Source: CAXXOK01 sp963675365 (lineage in GTDB: Bacteria; Bacillota; Clostridia; Christensenellales; Aristaeellaceae). From it: DNA of 64,000 nt. Position numbers and translations under genes: made by a program. Of the stretch, positions 9,425-18,072 are shown one piece after another. The notes below the pieces were generated by a model, which saw nothing but the letters and a program-made list of their open reading frames with translations, ran no database searches and was not told where the DNA came from. Positions within the stretch are counted from its first letter, which is position 1, and the number at the start of each line of letters is the position of its first letter. The stretch spans positions 124,001-188,000 of the forward strand of contig CAXXVA010000003.1 of the NCBI GenBank assembly GCA_963675365.2, read 5' to 3'.

Positions 9425-10594
9425 ATGACAGAGAACGGGAAATTGACAGTTGCGCTGGTGGGATTGAGCTTTGGCGGGGCATTTGTACCGATTTATAAAC
9501 TGCATCCGCGTGTACAGCATGTGGTTATTTGTGATTCCGACGCTAAAACGCTTCGGGAGGTTGGGGATACGTTTGATATTTCCGATCGTCGTTCATCGCT
9601 GGACGCCGTGCTGGCGGATCCGTCGATCGATGCCGTACACCTGATTACGCCAATTCCCCAGCACGCGAAACAGACGGTGCAAGTGCTGGAAAGCGGGAAG
9701 CACTGCGCATGCACCGTTCCCATGGCAACCACGCTTGACGATATTCAAACCATCATCGACACGGTACGGCGTACGGGCAAACAGTATATGATGATGGAAA
9801 CGTCCGTTTATACCAGGCATTTCTGGTATGCGCGCGGTATGCAGGAGCGCGGAGCGTTTGGGCGCATCCAGTTTTTGCGGGGGGCACATTATCAGGATAT
9901 GGAATTCTGGCCGCAGTACTGGCTGGGGTTACCGCCTATGTATTACAGCACGCATGCCGTTTCGCCATTGCTTGCGCTTACGGGCCGGCAGGCGCAGTCG
10001 GTGCGTTGCCTGGGTTCCGGGGTCATACGGGATGAATTGGTGTATAACTACCATAACCCGTATCCTGTTGAAACCGCCCTGTTTGACCTTGGCGATTCGC
10101 TGAGTGCCGAGGTGACGCGTTCGCTGTTCCAAACGGCAGTGCTGTACTCCGAATCATTTAATGTATACGGCGAAACCATGAGCTTTCAGTGGCAGCAGGT
10201 GGAAGAAGAGGAGCAGCCGCTGCTGGTGAGTATGGGCGGCAAGAATTACGATGAGGACGGCGTATTATGGCGCGGGCGCAAGGTGATATGGGAACGCAAA
10301 TCAATGCCTGATTATGCGGAAGGCCTGCCTGCCGCAATCCGTCGTTTTACCGTAAAGAATAAATTCTTCGACGAAACAAATCCCCAAAAATCCTTTGAGG
10401 CAGGCGGCGGGCATGGCGGATCGCATCCGTTTTTGGTGGATGAATTCGTCAATGCCGCATGCGACAACCGCGAACCCTGGATTGACGTATACCGTGCCGC
10501 ACAGTGGACGGCGCCTGGTATCTGTGCCCATGAATCGGCAATGAGATACGGTGAAAAGGTAAACATACCGCAGTATGGGGAGGAACAAGCATAA
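9425..10594 (+). CDS. Gfo/Idh/MocA-family oxidoreductase with altered catalytic motif
   Basis: A 389-residue protein with an N-terminal Rossmann domain (VALVGLSFGG, residues 9-18) and the C-terminal alpha/beta domain of glucose-fructose oxidoreductase relatives. In most members the motif after GKH is C-EKP, with Lys in the active site; here it is CTVP (residues 96-99), so the catalytic Lys is missing at the standard position. AGGGAG 8 bases before the ATG at 9425 fixes the start better than a GTG at 9416. The stop overlaps the next start by one base (TAATG). It probably oxidises or epimerises a sugar released by the neighbouring glycosidases, or has lost that chemistry. Confidence 0.85.
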   Translation: MTENGKLTVALVGLSFGGAFVPIYKLHPRVQHVVICDSDAKTLREVGDTFDISDRRSSLDAVLADPSIDAVHLITPIPQHAKQTVQVLESGKHCACTVPMATTLDDIQTIIDTVRRTGKQYMMMETSVYTRHFWYARGMQERGAFGRIQFLRGAHYQDMEFWPQYWLGLPPMYYSTHAVSPLLALTGRQAQSVRCLGSGVIRDELVYNYHNPYPVETALFDLGDSLSAEVTRSLFQTAVLYSESFNVYGETMSFQWQQVEEEEQPLLVSMGGKNYDEDGVLWRGRKVIWERKSMPDYAEGLPAAIRRFTVKNKFFDETNPQKSFEAGGGHGGSHPFLVDEFVNAACDNREPWIDVYRAAQWTAPGICAHESAMRYGEKVNIPQYGEEQA

Positions 10595-11613
10595 TGCAAA
10601 TCGCTGATCTTGACCGGTACGCCACGCCTTACCGATATGGGAGACCGGCGCTGGAGGGTTCCGGTATTTCCGGTGCGTTTGATTCCCGCTCGGTCGACGT
10701 TCCGTTCGTCTTTATGCATCAGGGACGCTATTATATGATGTACACAGGGTTTGACGGAAAAGGCTACCAGACTGCACTGGCTGTAAGCGATGATCTGCTG
10801 CACTGGGAGTTTTCGCATATGATGCTTTCCCGCGAATCTTTGCAGCGATGGGACGCTTCCAACCTATGCGGAACATGGCTTTTAAAGGAAAGCGACGCCT
10901 TGCGCACGCCGGCGCGGCTGAAAAAATACCAAGGCCGGTACTGGATGGTATACCATGCCTATCCCGGCGACGGATACGAAGAAGGACCGGCGGAAATCGG
11001 CCTTGCATGGTGTGCGGAAGATGATCTGCGCCATTGGGTACGGCTGGAAAACCCGGTCCTTTCCTGGCGCGACGGAGAAGCATGGGAACACGGCGGGCTG
11101 TATAAAGCGGGGCTGTTGGAAATTAAGGGGACGTTTTACCTGTTCTACAATGCAAAAACAGACGGCGATCTGTGGGTGGAGCAAACCGGATTATGCACCT
11201 CTGCGGATATGGTGCATTGGACGCGCAGCAAATTAAATCCGCTGCTGCCTGTAAGTCCCGGCCGCTGGGACAGCCGGTTTGCGTCCGACCCTTATGTAGT
11301 GCACGACGGTGCCGATTGGCTTATGTTTTACTATGGGTTTGACGGCAACCATGCGCAGGATGGCATTGCTTGCAGCGAGGATCTGCTGCACTGGCGCAAG
11401 CGGGAAGATCCGCTGCTGGCAAACGGCGCTCCCGGCAGCCTGGATTCCATTCACGCGCACAAACCCGCGCTGTTTTGGCAAGACGGACGATTGTACCACT
11501 TTTATTGCGCCTGCCGAGAGCATCGTCCGGGTGATAAAACGGAGGTATGGAATGAATACCGCACCATTACGGTTGCTTCCAACCAGTCGTTTACGGAGGA
11601 AGAGCAGTCATGA
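10594..11613 (+). CDS. Five-bladed beta-propeller glycosidase of the GH43/GH32/GH130 type
   Basis: A 339-residue cytoplasmic protein without a signal peptide. Repeated blade units of the form xxxDLLHW (residues about 68, 148, 210 and 268), with FVFMHQGRYYMMYTGFDG near residue 40, mark a five-bladed propeller such as clans GH-F/GH-J and GH130. Candidate catalytic acids include Asp35 and glutamates near residue 170, but the family cannot be fixed by eye. It is coupled at both ends: TAATG with the oxidoreductase and ATGA with the beta-galactosidase, so all three enzymes are made together and likely act on one oligosaccharide. Confidence 0.75.
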   Translation: MQIADLDRYATPYRYGRPALEGSGISGAFDSRSVDVPFVFMHQGRYYMMYTGFDGKGYQTALAVSDDLLHWEFSHMMLSRESLQRWDASNLCGTWLLKESDALRTPARLKKYQGRYWMVYHAYPGDGYEEGPAEIGLAWCAEDDLRHWVRLENPVLSWRDGEAWEHGGLYKAGLLEIKGTFYLFYNAKTDGDLWVEQTGLCTSADMVHWTRSKLNPLLPVSPGRWDSRFASDPYVVHDGADWLMFYYGFDGNHAQDGIACSEDLLHWRKREDPLLANGAPGSLDSIHAHKPALFWQDGRLYHFYCACREHRPGDKTEVWNEYRTITVASNQSFTEEEQS

Positions 11614-13592
11614 AACCATTCTTTGGCGTAGATTATTATCCCGAGCACTGGCCGCGCGAACGATGGGAAGAAGACGCTGTGCTGATGCGGGAATTAGGGA
11701 TCACGGTCGTACGTATGGGGGAATTTGCATGGGCAAAGTTTGAACCCGAGCTTGGAACGTTTGACTTCACGTGGATGGACGACGCAATCGCTTTGCTGGA
11801 GCGCTATGGCATCCGTACGATCCTCGGCACACCGACGGCGGCGCCGCCCGCGTGGATGATCCGCGAGCGACCGGAGTATCTGCCGGTGGATTCTTATGGG
11901 GTTCGGCGCGGCTTCGGGGGGCGGCATCATGATTGTCAAAGCAACGCCGGATACCGGCAGGAGGTGCGGCGCATCGTTACCGCCATGGCGAAGCATTATG
12001 CGCATAATCCTGCGGTGATCGGCTGGCAGGTGGATAACGAATTGGGGAACAGCCATGACGACCTCTGCTTTTGTTCGTCCTGTACGGCAGCGTTTCAAAC
12101 CTGGCTGGAGAAGAAATATCAAACGATCGCTGATCTGAATGCGGCATGGGGGACTGTATTCTGGAGCCAGACATACCGGACGTTTCAGGAAATATCCGCC
12201 CCTTCCATCACGCCGAATGTCCACAACCCATCCCTGCTGCTGGACTGGAAACGCTTCTGCTCGGATTTGGTTGTGGATTTTCAGCAGGAACAGATTACTA
12301 TTCTGCGCAGTTTTTGCCCCGGACATATCATCACGCATAATTTTATGGGATTTGCGCCAAAAGCGGATGAATATGATTTGGCGCGTTCTCTGGACGTGGT
12401 ATCAAACGACCAATATCCGACCGGCTTTTTTCAGCCGGATGATACGCGCTGGGCGGAACAGCCCGCGGCTCTGGATTTCATTCGCGGTACGAAACAGCAG
12501 AATTTTTGGATGATGGAGCTGCAAAGCGGCGGCTCCGGCACAGATATGCTGGGCGAAGCGCCGCGTCCCGGAGAACTGATGCTGTGGGCGGCCAATGCGG
12601 TGGCGCATGGCGCGGATAGCATCGTGTGGTTCCGCTGGCGAACCTGCTGTTTTGGGCCGGAACAATACTGGCACGGTATTCTGCCGCATAACGGGCTGCC
12701 GAACCGGCGCTTCCGGGAACTGCGGGAGACCGTTATCAAGCTGGCCCCGGTATTGGAGGATATCGCCGGCGTATATACTGCGGCGGAGGCTGCAGTCGTA
12801 TTTGACTATAACGCTTGGTGGGCGTTTCAAATTCAGCCCAATCATCGCGATTTTGACTATCGGCGCATGGCGTGCCGCTGGTACGAAGGCTTGTACCAGC
12901 AAAACATCCCCGTTGATTTTACCGGCGTACAGGCGGATTGGTCCGCTTATCGTCTGCTGATCGTACCGTATCTGTACTTGTGCGACGATGCTTTGTGCGA
13001 ACGCTTGAAATCCTATGTCAAGCAAGGCGGATCGCTGATACTTACGTACCGCAGCCTGGTGAAAAACCAGAACAGCACCTGCTTTATGCAGGGGCAGATA
13101 CCCCATCAATTCACAGATGTGATCGGGGCGGAGATTGATGAATATTCCTGCCTTTACCGCGGAGAAAAACTTACGCTTGCCTGGCACGACGGGCATACGG
13201 CAGAGGCGGTGGTTTGGCAGGATATACTGCACCCTACAACGGCGCAAATCTTAGCGAAAGCCGGATTGACGGCAGATGAACGCGAACCCGCCGTGCTGGT
13301 CAACCGGTATGGCAAAGGCCGTGTCTGGTATATAGGTACGGAGCTGTGTGAGAAAGACCGTGAAGCAATTACGGCGGAAGCGGCGGCACATTGCGGTCTT
13401 ACGGCGTATGGGCAATCCGGCCGGGATGTGGAAATCCGCTTGCGCAGGGGACGCGGACAGGATTATCTGTTTGTGCTGAATGCGACGGATCAAGAACAGC
13501 CCTTCATACTGCCGCCGGGATGGGCGCTGGACGATGACCACCCGGTCGTTCGGCCTTTTGGCGTCCGTATTTTCAACCGGAAGCATGCCTGA
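11610..13592 (+). CDS. GH42 beta-galactosidase
   Basis: A 660-residue enzyme of full GH42 length. The TIM barrel begins FFGVDYYPEHWP. The acid/base Glu144 lies in WQVDNELGN and the nucleophile Glu303 in MMELQSGG. Cys109, Cys153, Cys155 and Cys158 match the zinc cluster seen in many GH42 enzymes. The trimerisation domain follows (from about 380) and a beta-sandwich closes the chain. No signal peptide, so it hydrolyses imported beta-galactosides, or possibly alpha-L-arabinopyranosides, in the cytoplasm. It is the last gene of the operon and overlaps the propeller glycosidase by 4 bases. Confidence 0.95.
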   Translation: MKPFFGVDYYPEHWPRERWEEDAVLMRELGITVVRMGEFAWAKFEPELGTFDFTWMDDAIALLERYGIRTILGTPTAAPPAWMIRERPEYLPVDSYGVRRGFGGRHHDCQSNAGYRQEVRRIVTAMAKHYAHNPAVIGWQVDNELGNSHDDLCFCSSCTAAFQTWLEKKYQTIADLNAAWGTVFWSQTYRTFQEISAPSITPNVHNPSLLLDWKRFCSDLVVDFQQEQITILRSFCPGHIITHNFMGFAPKADEYDLARSLDVVSNDQYPTGFFQPDDTRWAEQPAALDFIRGTKQQNFWMMELQSGGSGTDMLGEAPRPGELMLWAANAVAHGADSIVWFRWRTCCFGPEQYWHGILPHNGLPNRRFRELRETVIKLAPVLEDIAGVYTAAEAAVVFDYNAWWAFQIQPNHRDFDYRRMACRWYEGLYQQNIPVDFTGVQADWSAYRLLIVPYLYLCDDALCERLKSYVKQGGSLILTYRSLVKNQNSTCFMQGQIPHQFTDVIGAEIDEYSCLYRGEKLTLAWHDGHTAEAVVWQDILHPTTAQILAKAGLTADEREPAVLVNRYGKGRVWYIGTELCEKDREAITAEAAAHCGLTAYGQSGRDVEIRLRRGRGQDYLFVLNATDQEQPFILPPGWALDDDHPVVRPFGVRIFNRKHA

Positions 13593-13939
13593 CCTGTTTA
13601 TGGATTTTTGGCGCCGCCCGCCTTTATGCTTTCCTTCATGTGCGTTGGGATAAGGGTATATAAATTTCAAACGACAGGCGATGCCGGATGTATCTGACAG
13701 AACTGTGAAAACGCTGATGTATTTAGGATTCCTATGCAATCCGGTCACCTCGGCCACAATCGTTTCCGCCAAATGCAACAAAACACCGTAAACGGTGTTT
13801 TGTTTTTGTTGCAATTTTAAAGTTTGCAGGCGATTCCCGAAAAATCAGGTCTGCTGCCGCCCTGTTTGAAGGCGGTATTTGCATCGGTGTGCCCAAGCCG
13901 CTGCCGTTCCTGCGGCAATTGCGCGGCAGGCGGAAAGGA
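13593..13939. other. Intergenic region with tRNA-tail-like sequence and bidirectional terminator
   Basis: No supported gene. At 13738-13762 there is a sequence resembling the 3' part of a tRNA (AATCCGGTCACCTCGGCCAC), 20 of 25 bases identical to 35240-35264. The terminator at 13780-13806 follows 17 bases later. The G+C content changes on crossing this region. It separates convergent operons. Confidence 0.5.
13780..13806. terminator. Bidirectional intrinsic terminator after the GH42 operon
   Basis: AAAACACCGT (13780-13789) pairs with ACGGTGTTTT (13792-13801) and is followed by GTTTTTG; the mirror strand carries an equivalent T-run. It ends the GH42 operon, and may serve transcripts from the amidohydrolase gene as well. 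Confidence 0.8.
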
Positions 13940-15172
13940 CTAAAACAAGGGGGACAGCACTTCAAACTCTTTGTCGGGATTTGTGATGTCTGCGAGCATG
14001 GCGTCCAATTGCGCCCTGTCGTACAAAGTACCGCCTTGCATGACCGCGAAGATTTTGCGCGTGTTGCGGATGTCGGCCAGGGGGTCCTCCTCAAGGATCA
14101 GGATATCGGCGTCCATGCCCGGAGCGATTTCACCTTTGCCGTTCAGCTCCATATAGTCCGCTGGGTACAGCGTCGCCGCCCGCAGCGCGTCGATAGGCGC
14201 AAGGCCGTAGAGCGTAACCAGCTTGTACAGCTCGTCGTGCAGCGCGAATCCGCCGATGATGCCGGGATAGATCGCGTCGCTGCCCGCCATATAGCGTTTG
14301 GAGCGTTCCATGAAGCGTTTGCCGCGGTTGATGATCACCTGGATGTCGGGTTTCAGGCCGATTTTCCGGTACCCTTCAATGATCTCCGCGTTTTTCTCTT
14401 CCCAAAGCTCCCGCGTGCTTTTGGGAACATAGCGGTAATCAGGCAGATCCTCGAATTTCTTGCCATTCCATACATAATCGGGCAGGGTTTCGCATACGAC
14501 CTGCGTAGGGCAAAACCACATGCCGTGGTCGGCCATATAGTCGATTCCGTCATCTGCCTTCGGCAGACTGCTGGAGTGCTCGCAGCACGCGTAGCCCCAA
14601 TCCGTCAGCGTTTTGCCGTCCACATGGTAACTCATATGCCCGCATACTTTGATGTTGAGCTCGTTGGCGGTATCCATCACGCGCTTCAGCTCTTCGGGCG
14701 ACAGAGAGGGATAGGTTTTTACCCAGCGGTACCCGTCCTTCACGGTATCGCGTACGGCGCGCTCCGCCTCGTCCGGGTTGTGCACATACACGTGCGAAGG
14801 ACTGATTTTCGGCGCGGTGACCGAATCGATAATCGGGCCGGAGGAATAGATATAGGGGCCGATGCGTTTTCCCGCGCGGATGTCGCGGTCGTACTCGCGC
14901 TGCCGCATTCCTCCGCTCAGGTGCCGCACGCTGGTGATGCCGCAGGCAATGCACTGCAGCATCATCTCCTCGCGCACCATGTGGACGTGCGCGTCAAACA
15001 AGGAGGGCATCACCACTTTGTTTTCACAGTCCACAACGCGGCAGCCGGCCGCGACCGGGAGCTTCCCGGTCGCGGCGATTTTTCCGTTTTCAATCAGGAT
15101 GTCGGTTTCCGGCGCGTACTGCCCGCTTTTCATGGAGAGCAGGCTGGCGCGCCTGAGCAGCGTTTTCATCAT
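13940..15172 (-). CDS. Metal-dependent amidohydrolase, imidazolonepropionase/prolidase-like
   Basis: A 410-residue amidohydrolase-superfamily enzyme. Metal ligands are visible in DAHVHM (HxH on the first barrel strand, about residue 62), a His in VCGHMSYH, and an Asp in the final barrel strands (MAGSDAIYPG). The N- and C-terminal beta-sandwich typical of the family is present (ILIENGKIAATG; MDADILILEEDPLADI). It begins a few bases after the stop of the peptide-binding protein gene, so translation is coupled; starts at 15172, 15169 or a GTG at 15181 are all possible. Context suggests hydrolysis of a peptide or of a cyclic amide, for example an Xaa-Pro dipeptide; the substrate is not shown by the sequence. 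Confidence 0.85.
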   Translation of the reverse strand: MMKTLLRRASLLSMKSGQYAPETDILIENGKIAATGKLPVAAGCRVVDCENKVVMPSLFDAHVHMVREEMMLQCIACGITSVRHLSGGMRQREYDRDIRAGKRIGPYIYSSGPIIDSVTAPKISPSHVYVHNPDEAERAVRDTVKDGYRWVKTYPSLSPEELKRVMDTANELNIKVCGHMSYHVDGKTLTDWGYACCEHSSSLPKADDGIDYMADHGMWFCPTQVVCETLPDYVWNGKKFEDLPDYRYVPKSTRELWEEKNAEIIEGYRKIGLKPDIQVIINRGKRFMERSKRYMAGSDAIYPGIIGGFALHDELYKLVTLYGLAPIDALRAATLYPADYMELNGKGEIAPGMDADILILEEDPLADIRNTRKIFAVMQGGTLYDRAQLDAMLADITNPDKEFEVLSPLF

Positions 15173-15183
15173 AACGCGCACAT

Positions 15184-16689
15184 CTACCAGGAGAAGTTGT
15201 ATACGTAGTAGCGGCCTTCCAGCTCAAACTCCATACCTTTGAGATCGGAGCTGTGCGCATAGAGACCGACGGTGTTGTACAGCACGACGTAAACCGCCTG
15301 CTCCTGCACCTTGGAGAAGATCTTGTTATAGATATCAAAGCGCGCGTTTTCGTCGATCGCCGTTACGGCGTCCGCAAACCACTGGGTGATTTCATCGTCG
15401 CTGTAGCGCACGTTGTTCGCACGTCCGATATTCTCGGGCAGGAAGGCCATTTCCAGCATCTGTGTGTTACCCTCCAAGGTCATCGCGAGCACCGTGATGC
15501 CGCATTCGCCGTTGAACAGCTTGCCGTAGTAGGCATTGGCTTCTAAGCGCTCGATGTTGACATTGAGGCCCACAGCCGCAAGATGGCTTTGAATGACCTG
15601 CGCAAGGGTGGAGTACGATTCCATCACATACATCGTTCCAAGATCGTACGGGGTTGTAATGCCGCACTCGGCCAGCAATTCCTTGGCTTTTTCGGGATTG
15701 TATTCGTATTGGATCTGGTCCTCGGAATAGCCAAAGCGGGTGGGTGTTAAAATATTGGAGTTCACGGTGCCAAAGCCGTCCAACGCCAGATCGATCACTT
15801 CCTGCCGGTTGATGGCGTAGGATACAGCCTGGCGGAATTTGATGTTGTCGTAGGGGGCCATCTGGAAATTCATGGAGATGAAGCCGAAGCGGCTCATTTC
15901 GTATTCCGTGATGGTAACGCCCTCTTTGCCGTCAAGATTGAAATAGTTGGAACCGTCGATTGAAGCGAAATCCACCTCACCGGTCTGCAGGGCCACGGAC
16001 ACGGTCGTGTTGTCGGCGAGCACCTTAAAGGTGATGCCCTTGATAGCGGCTTCGCCCATGTAATAGCCGTCGTACGCTTCCAGTACAACCTTTGTGCCGA
16101 TATCGTGCTTGACGAACTTGTAGGGGCCGCTGCCCATCGGAGAAGCGGCAAACTCTTCGGGGCCGACTTCATTGTAGTATGCCTCGCTGGCAACGTACAT
16201 ATCCATAATGCTTTCCAGGAAAGGCGAGTAAACCATTTCTGTAGTGAACACGACGGTGTATTCGTCGATGGCTTCCACGCTGGCCATGCCGGTGACCTTG
16301 GAATTCTGGGCGACCGAATCTTTATACAGATTGGCGCTGAACACCACGTCGCTGGCTTTAATCGGCGTGCCGTCGTGGAAAGTTGCGTCCTTGCGAAGGT
16401 GGAAGGTATACTGCAGTCCGTCCTCGCTGATCTCGTACGAGGTGGCAAGGCGGGGTTGCGGCTCTTTCCCTTCAAAGCTTACCAGATACAGCGTATCGTA
16501 AAGCTGGTTGAGAACGTCCATCTCGTCGCTTGATGTAAAATCCGCGGGATGGAGCAGGGCGGGGTCGACGCTCAGTGCAATCACGATGTCCGTCCGTCCG
16601 CTATTGTCTGCGAGAGCGCTGGACATGCCGAATACGGAGCCGGTCAGCAACATGGTCATCAGTAACAGTGCGATCATTTTCCTTTTCAT
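15184..16689 (-). CDS. Oligopeptide/dipeptide-binding protein (OppA/DppA family, SBP family 5)
   Basis: A 501-residue binding protein. The signal peptide ends about SALA (residues 24-27) and carries no lipobox cysteine. Family-5 features are present: the DATFHDGTPIKASDV segment near 100, SGPYKF near 185 and KFRQAVSYAINR near 290. It is read on the minus strand after the M42 peptidase and before the amidohydrolase, opposite to its permease and ATPase genes at 18073-21900. It captures peptides outside the cell and hands them to the OppBCDF complex. Confidence 0.93.
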   Translation of the reverse strand: MKRKMIALLLMTMLLTGSVFGMSSALADNSGRTDIVIALSVDPALLHPADFTSSDEMDVLNQLYDTLYLVSFEGKEPQPRLATSYEISEDGLQYTFHLRKDATFHDGTPIKASDVVFSANLYKDSVAQNSKVTGMASVEAIDEYTVVFTTEMVYSPFLESIMDMYVASEAYYNEVGPEEFAASPMGSGPYKFVKHDIGTKVVLEAYDGYYMGEAAIKGITFKVLADNTTVSVALQTGEVDFASIDGSNYFNLDGKEGVTITEYEMSRFGFISMNFQMAPYDNIKFRQAVSYAINRQEVIDLALDGFGTVNSNILTPTRFGYSEDQIQYEYNPEKAKELLAECGITTPYDLGTMYVMESYSTLAQVIQSHLAAVGLNVNIERLEANAYYGKLFNGECGITVLAMTLEGNTQMLEMAFLPENIGRANNVRYSDDEITQWFADAVTAIDENARFDIYNKIFSKVQEQAVYVVLYNTVGLYAHSSDLKGMEFELEGRYYVYNFSW

Positions 16690-16704
16690 ACGATTCCATT
16701 CCTC

Positions 16705-17718
16705 CTAATTGGTCGACTCCTCAAATGTAAATTCAAGGGCGGTGTATATATCAATCAGGCGCAGGGCCGATTGTATATCCTTTTTGGAAACAAGCGCGCT
16801 TTGGCTGTGCGGGTAGCGCGTGATAACGGAAATCCCCGCTACCCGCACGCCGTGGCCGGCTGTGTTGATACTGGAGGCGTCCGTGCCGCCTCGGTCCATC
16901 ACGTCGCGTTGAAACGCGATGTCGTTATCCCTGCAGCAGGCAATCATCCGCTCAACGAGCATTTCGTCCAGCATCGCGGAGGGGTCGCCCAGCTTGATCC
17001 CAACGCCCGCGCCTACGGCGTTGCTTCCTTCTAGATCGCTGGGGTAGAGGTGGTCGGGCGAAACGTCCACCGAAATGCCGATATCCGGCTGTATTCTCTC
17101 CGCGGCAACCTTGGCGCCGCGGCAGCCGATCTCTTCCTGGACGGAAAACACGTAATATACGTCGTTTTTCCGCTTGCCGTCGTTTTTCTTCAGCGCTTCC
17201 GCCAGCAGGTAACAGCCGACGCGGTCGTCTATCGATTTGGCGGAAACACAATCGTTTTGCAGCGCGTGGTACTGCCCGATAAAGCCGCAGTAATCGCCTA
17301 TGTTCACATGCTTGAGCGTTTCTTCCTTCGTTGTGCAGCCGATATCGATATAGAGTTTGCCGGTATCGTTTTTCGCTTCTTCAATGGGCCCGGCGCACCC
17401 GACGACGCCAATGGTTCCGTTCTGAAACATCACCTTATCGTTATACAAAGAACCGGCCCAAACCCAGCCGATTTTGCAGACGCGGATGCGGCCGTCGCCT
17501 TCAATTTTGGTAACTTGCAGTCCGATTTCGTCCATATGCGCCGACAGCATGATTTTCTTGCCGCCGCCGCTGCCCCGTTTCAGAGCGATTAAATTGCCGA
17601 GCGCGTCGGTGTGCAGTTCGTCGGCGTAGGGTTTGATTTCGCTCTGTATCAGGGCCCGCACCGCTTTTTCACGGCCGGCGACGCCCCATGCCTGCGTCAG
17701 ATTTTTGAGTAATTCCAT
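16705..17718 (-). CDS. M42-family glutamyl/leucyl aminopeptidase
   Basis: A 337-residue cytoplasmic metallopeptidase. The dizinc ligands are seen as His61 and Asp63 in SAHMDEIG, Asp in SIDDRVG, Glu in VQEEIGCRG, Asp in SVDVSPDH and His in TRYPHSQS near the C-terminus. Such enzymes form tetrahedral dodecamers that trim peptides from the N-terminus. It is first in the minus-strand operon with the peptide-binding protein 15 bases after it. Its job here is to reduce imported oligopeptides to free amino acids for the fermentation enzymes nearby. Confidence 0.95.
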   Translation of the reverse strand: MELLKNLTQAWGVAGREKAVRALIQSEIKPYADELHTDALGNLIALKRGSGGGKKIMLSAHMDEIGLQVTKIEGDGRIRVCKIGWVWAGSLYNDKVMFQNGTIGVVGCAGPIEEAKNDTGKLYIDIGCTTKEETLKHVNIGDYCGFIGQYHALQNDCVSAKSIDDRVGCYLLAEALKKNDGKRKNDVYYVFSVQEEIGCRGAKVAAERIQPDIGISVDVSPDHLYPSDLEGSNAVGAGVGIKLGDPSAMLDEMLVERMIACCRDNDIAFQRDVMDRGGTDASSINTAGHGVRVAGISVITRYPHSQSALVSKKDIQSALRLIDIYTALEFTFEESTN

Positions 17719-17953
17719 TCCATTTCACCTTTTCCTTGCGTAGTATCGTCCGGATTTTTCCGGTATTGAGCATATGGCAAACAACCGTTGCATCATTGCG
17801 TTGTTTGAGTGGAAGGGCGTCTGGGCCATTGTTTCGTAAGACCGCTGATCCGATGACAATTTATGCATATTGAATGTATAAATTCTTCATGGATACCATG
17901 ATATCAAATAAATTTTGATTTTGCAATAAGCAATTTTTGTTATCGATCACATA

Positions 17954-17982
17954 TTGACACAGCGAAAAGGCTATAGTACACT
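17954..17982 (+). promoter_or_regulatory. Sigma-A-type promoter of the opp operon
   Basis: TTGACA at 17954-17959, exactly 17 bases, then TACACT at 17977-17982. The expected transcription start is near 17989, immediately before the first TGGTCAGACCA box. Confidence 0.75.
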
Positions 17983-17990
17983 TAATTTCA

Positions 17991-18003
17991 ATGGTCAGAC
18001 CAT
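17991..18003. promoter_or_regulatory. GntR/FadR-type operator box 1
   Basis: ATGGTCAGACCAT is a perfect palindrome around a central A. It fits the TNGTNNNACNA consensus of FadR-subfamily GntR regulators and overlaps or directly follows the predicted transcription start, a repressing position. The likely binder is the FadR-type protein encoded at 26781-27503. Confidence 0.75.
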
Positions 18004-18025
18004 CCTATGGTAGCAGAATTCTCTG

Positions 18026-18038
18026 ATGGTCAGACCTT
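18026..18038. promoter_or_regulatory. GntR/FadR-type operator box 2
   Basis: ATGGTCAGACCTT repeats box 1 with changes only at the last two bases. The centres are 35 bp apart, so two dimers could bind on a similar DNA face. It lies in the 5' leader of oppB. Confidence 0.7.
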
Positions 18039-18072
18039 TTATACAAATATTGGAGAGGGCGGTCCTCGCAAA

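Larger units (their letters stand above)
17719..18072. other. Divergent control region of the peptide fermentation island
   Basis: An AT-rich 354-base region between the M42 peptidase operon and oppB. It contains the promoter at 17954-17982 and two GntR-type boxes (17991-18003, 18026-18038). No gene is supported; an upstream extension of the oppB frame from 18007 passes over the second box and is not favoured. Confidence 0.8.

Noticed and set aside
13251..13814. 187-codon minus-strand frame after the GH42 gene
   Set aside because: It crosses the terminator and the GH42 C-terminus in antisense and has no domain.
13889..15208. 439-codon plus-strand frame over the amidohydrolase
   Set aside because: The minus-strand frame has HxH and other metal ligands; the plus frame has no recognisable domain.
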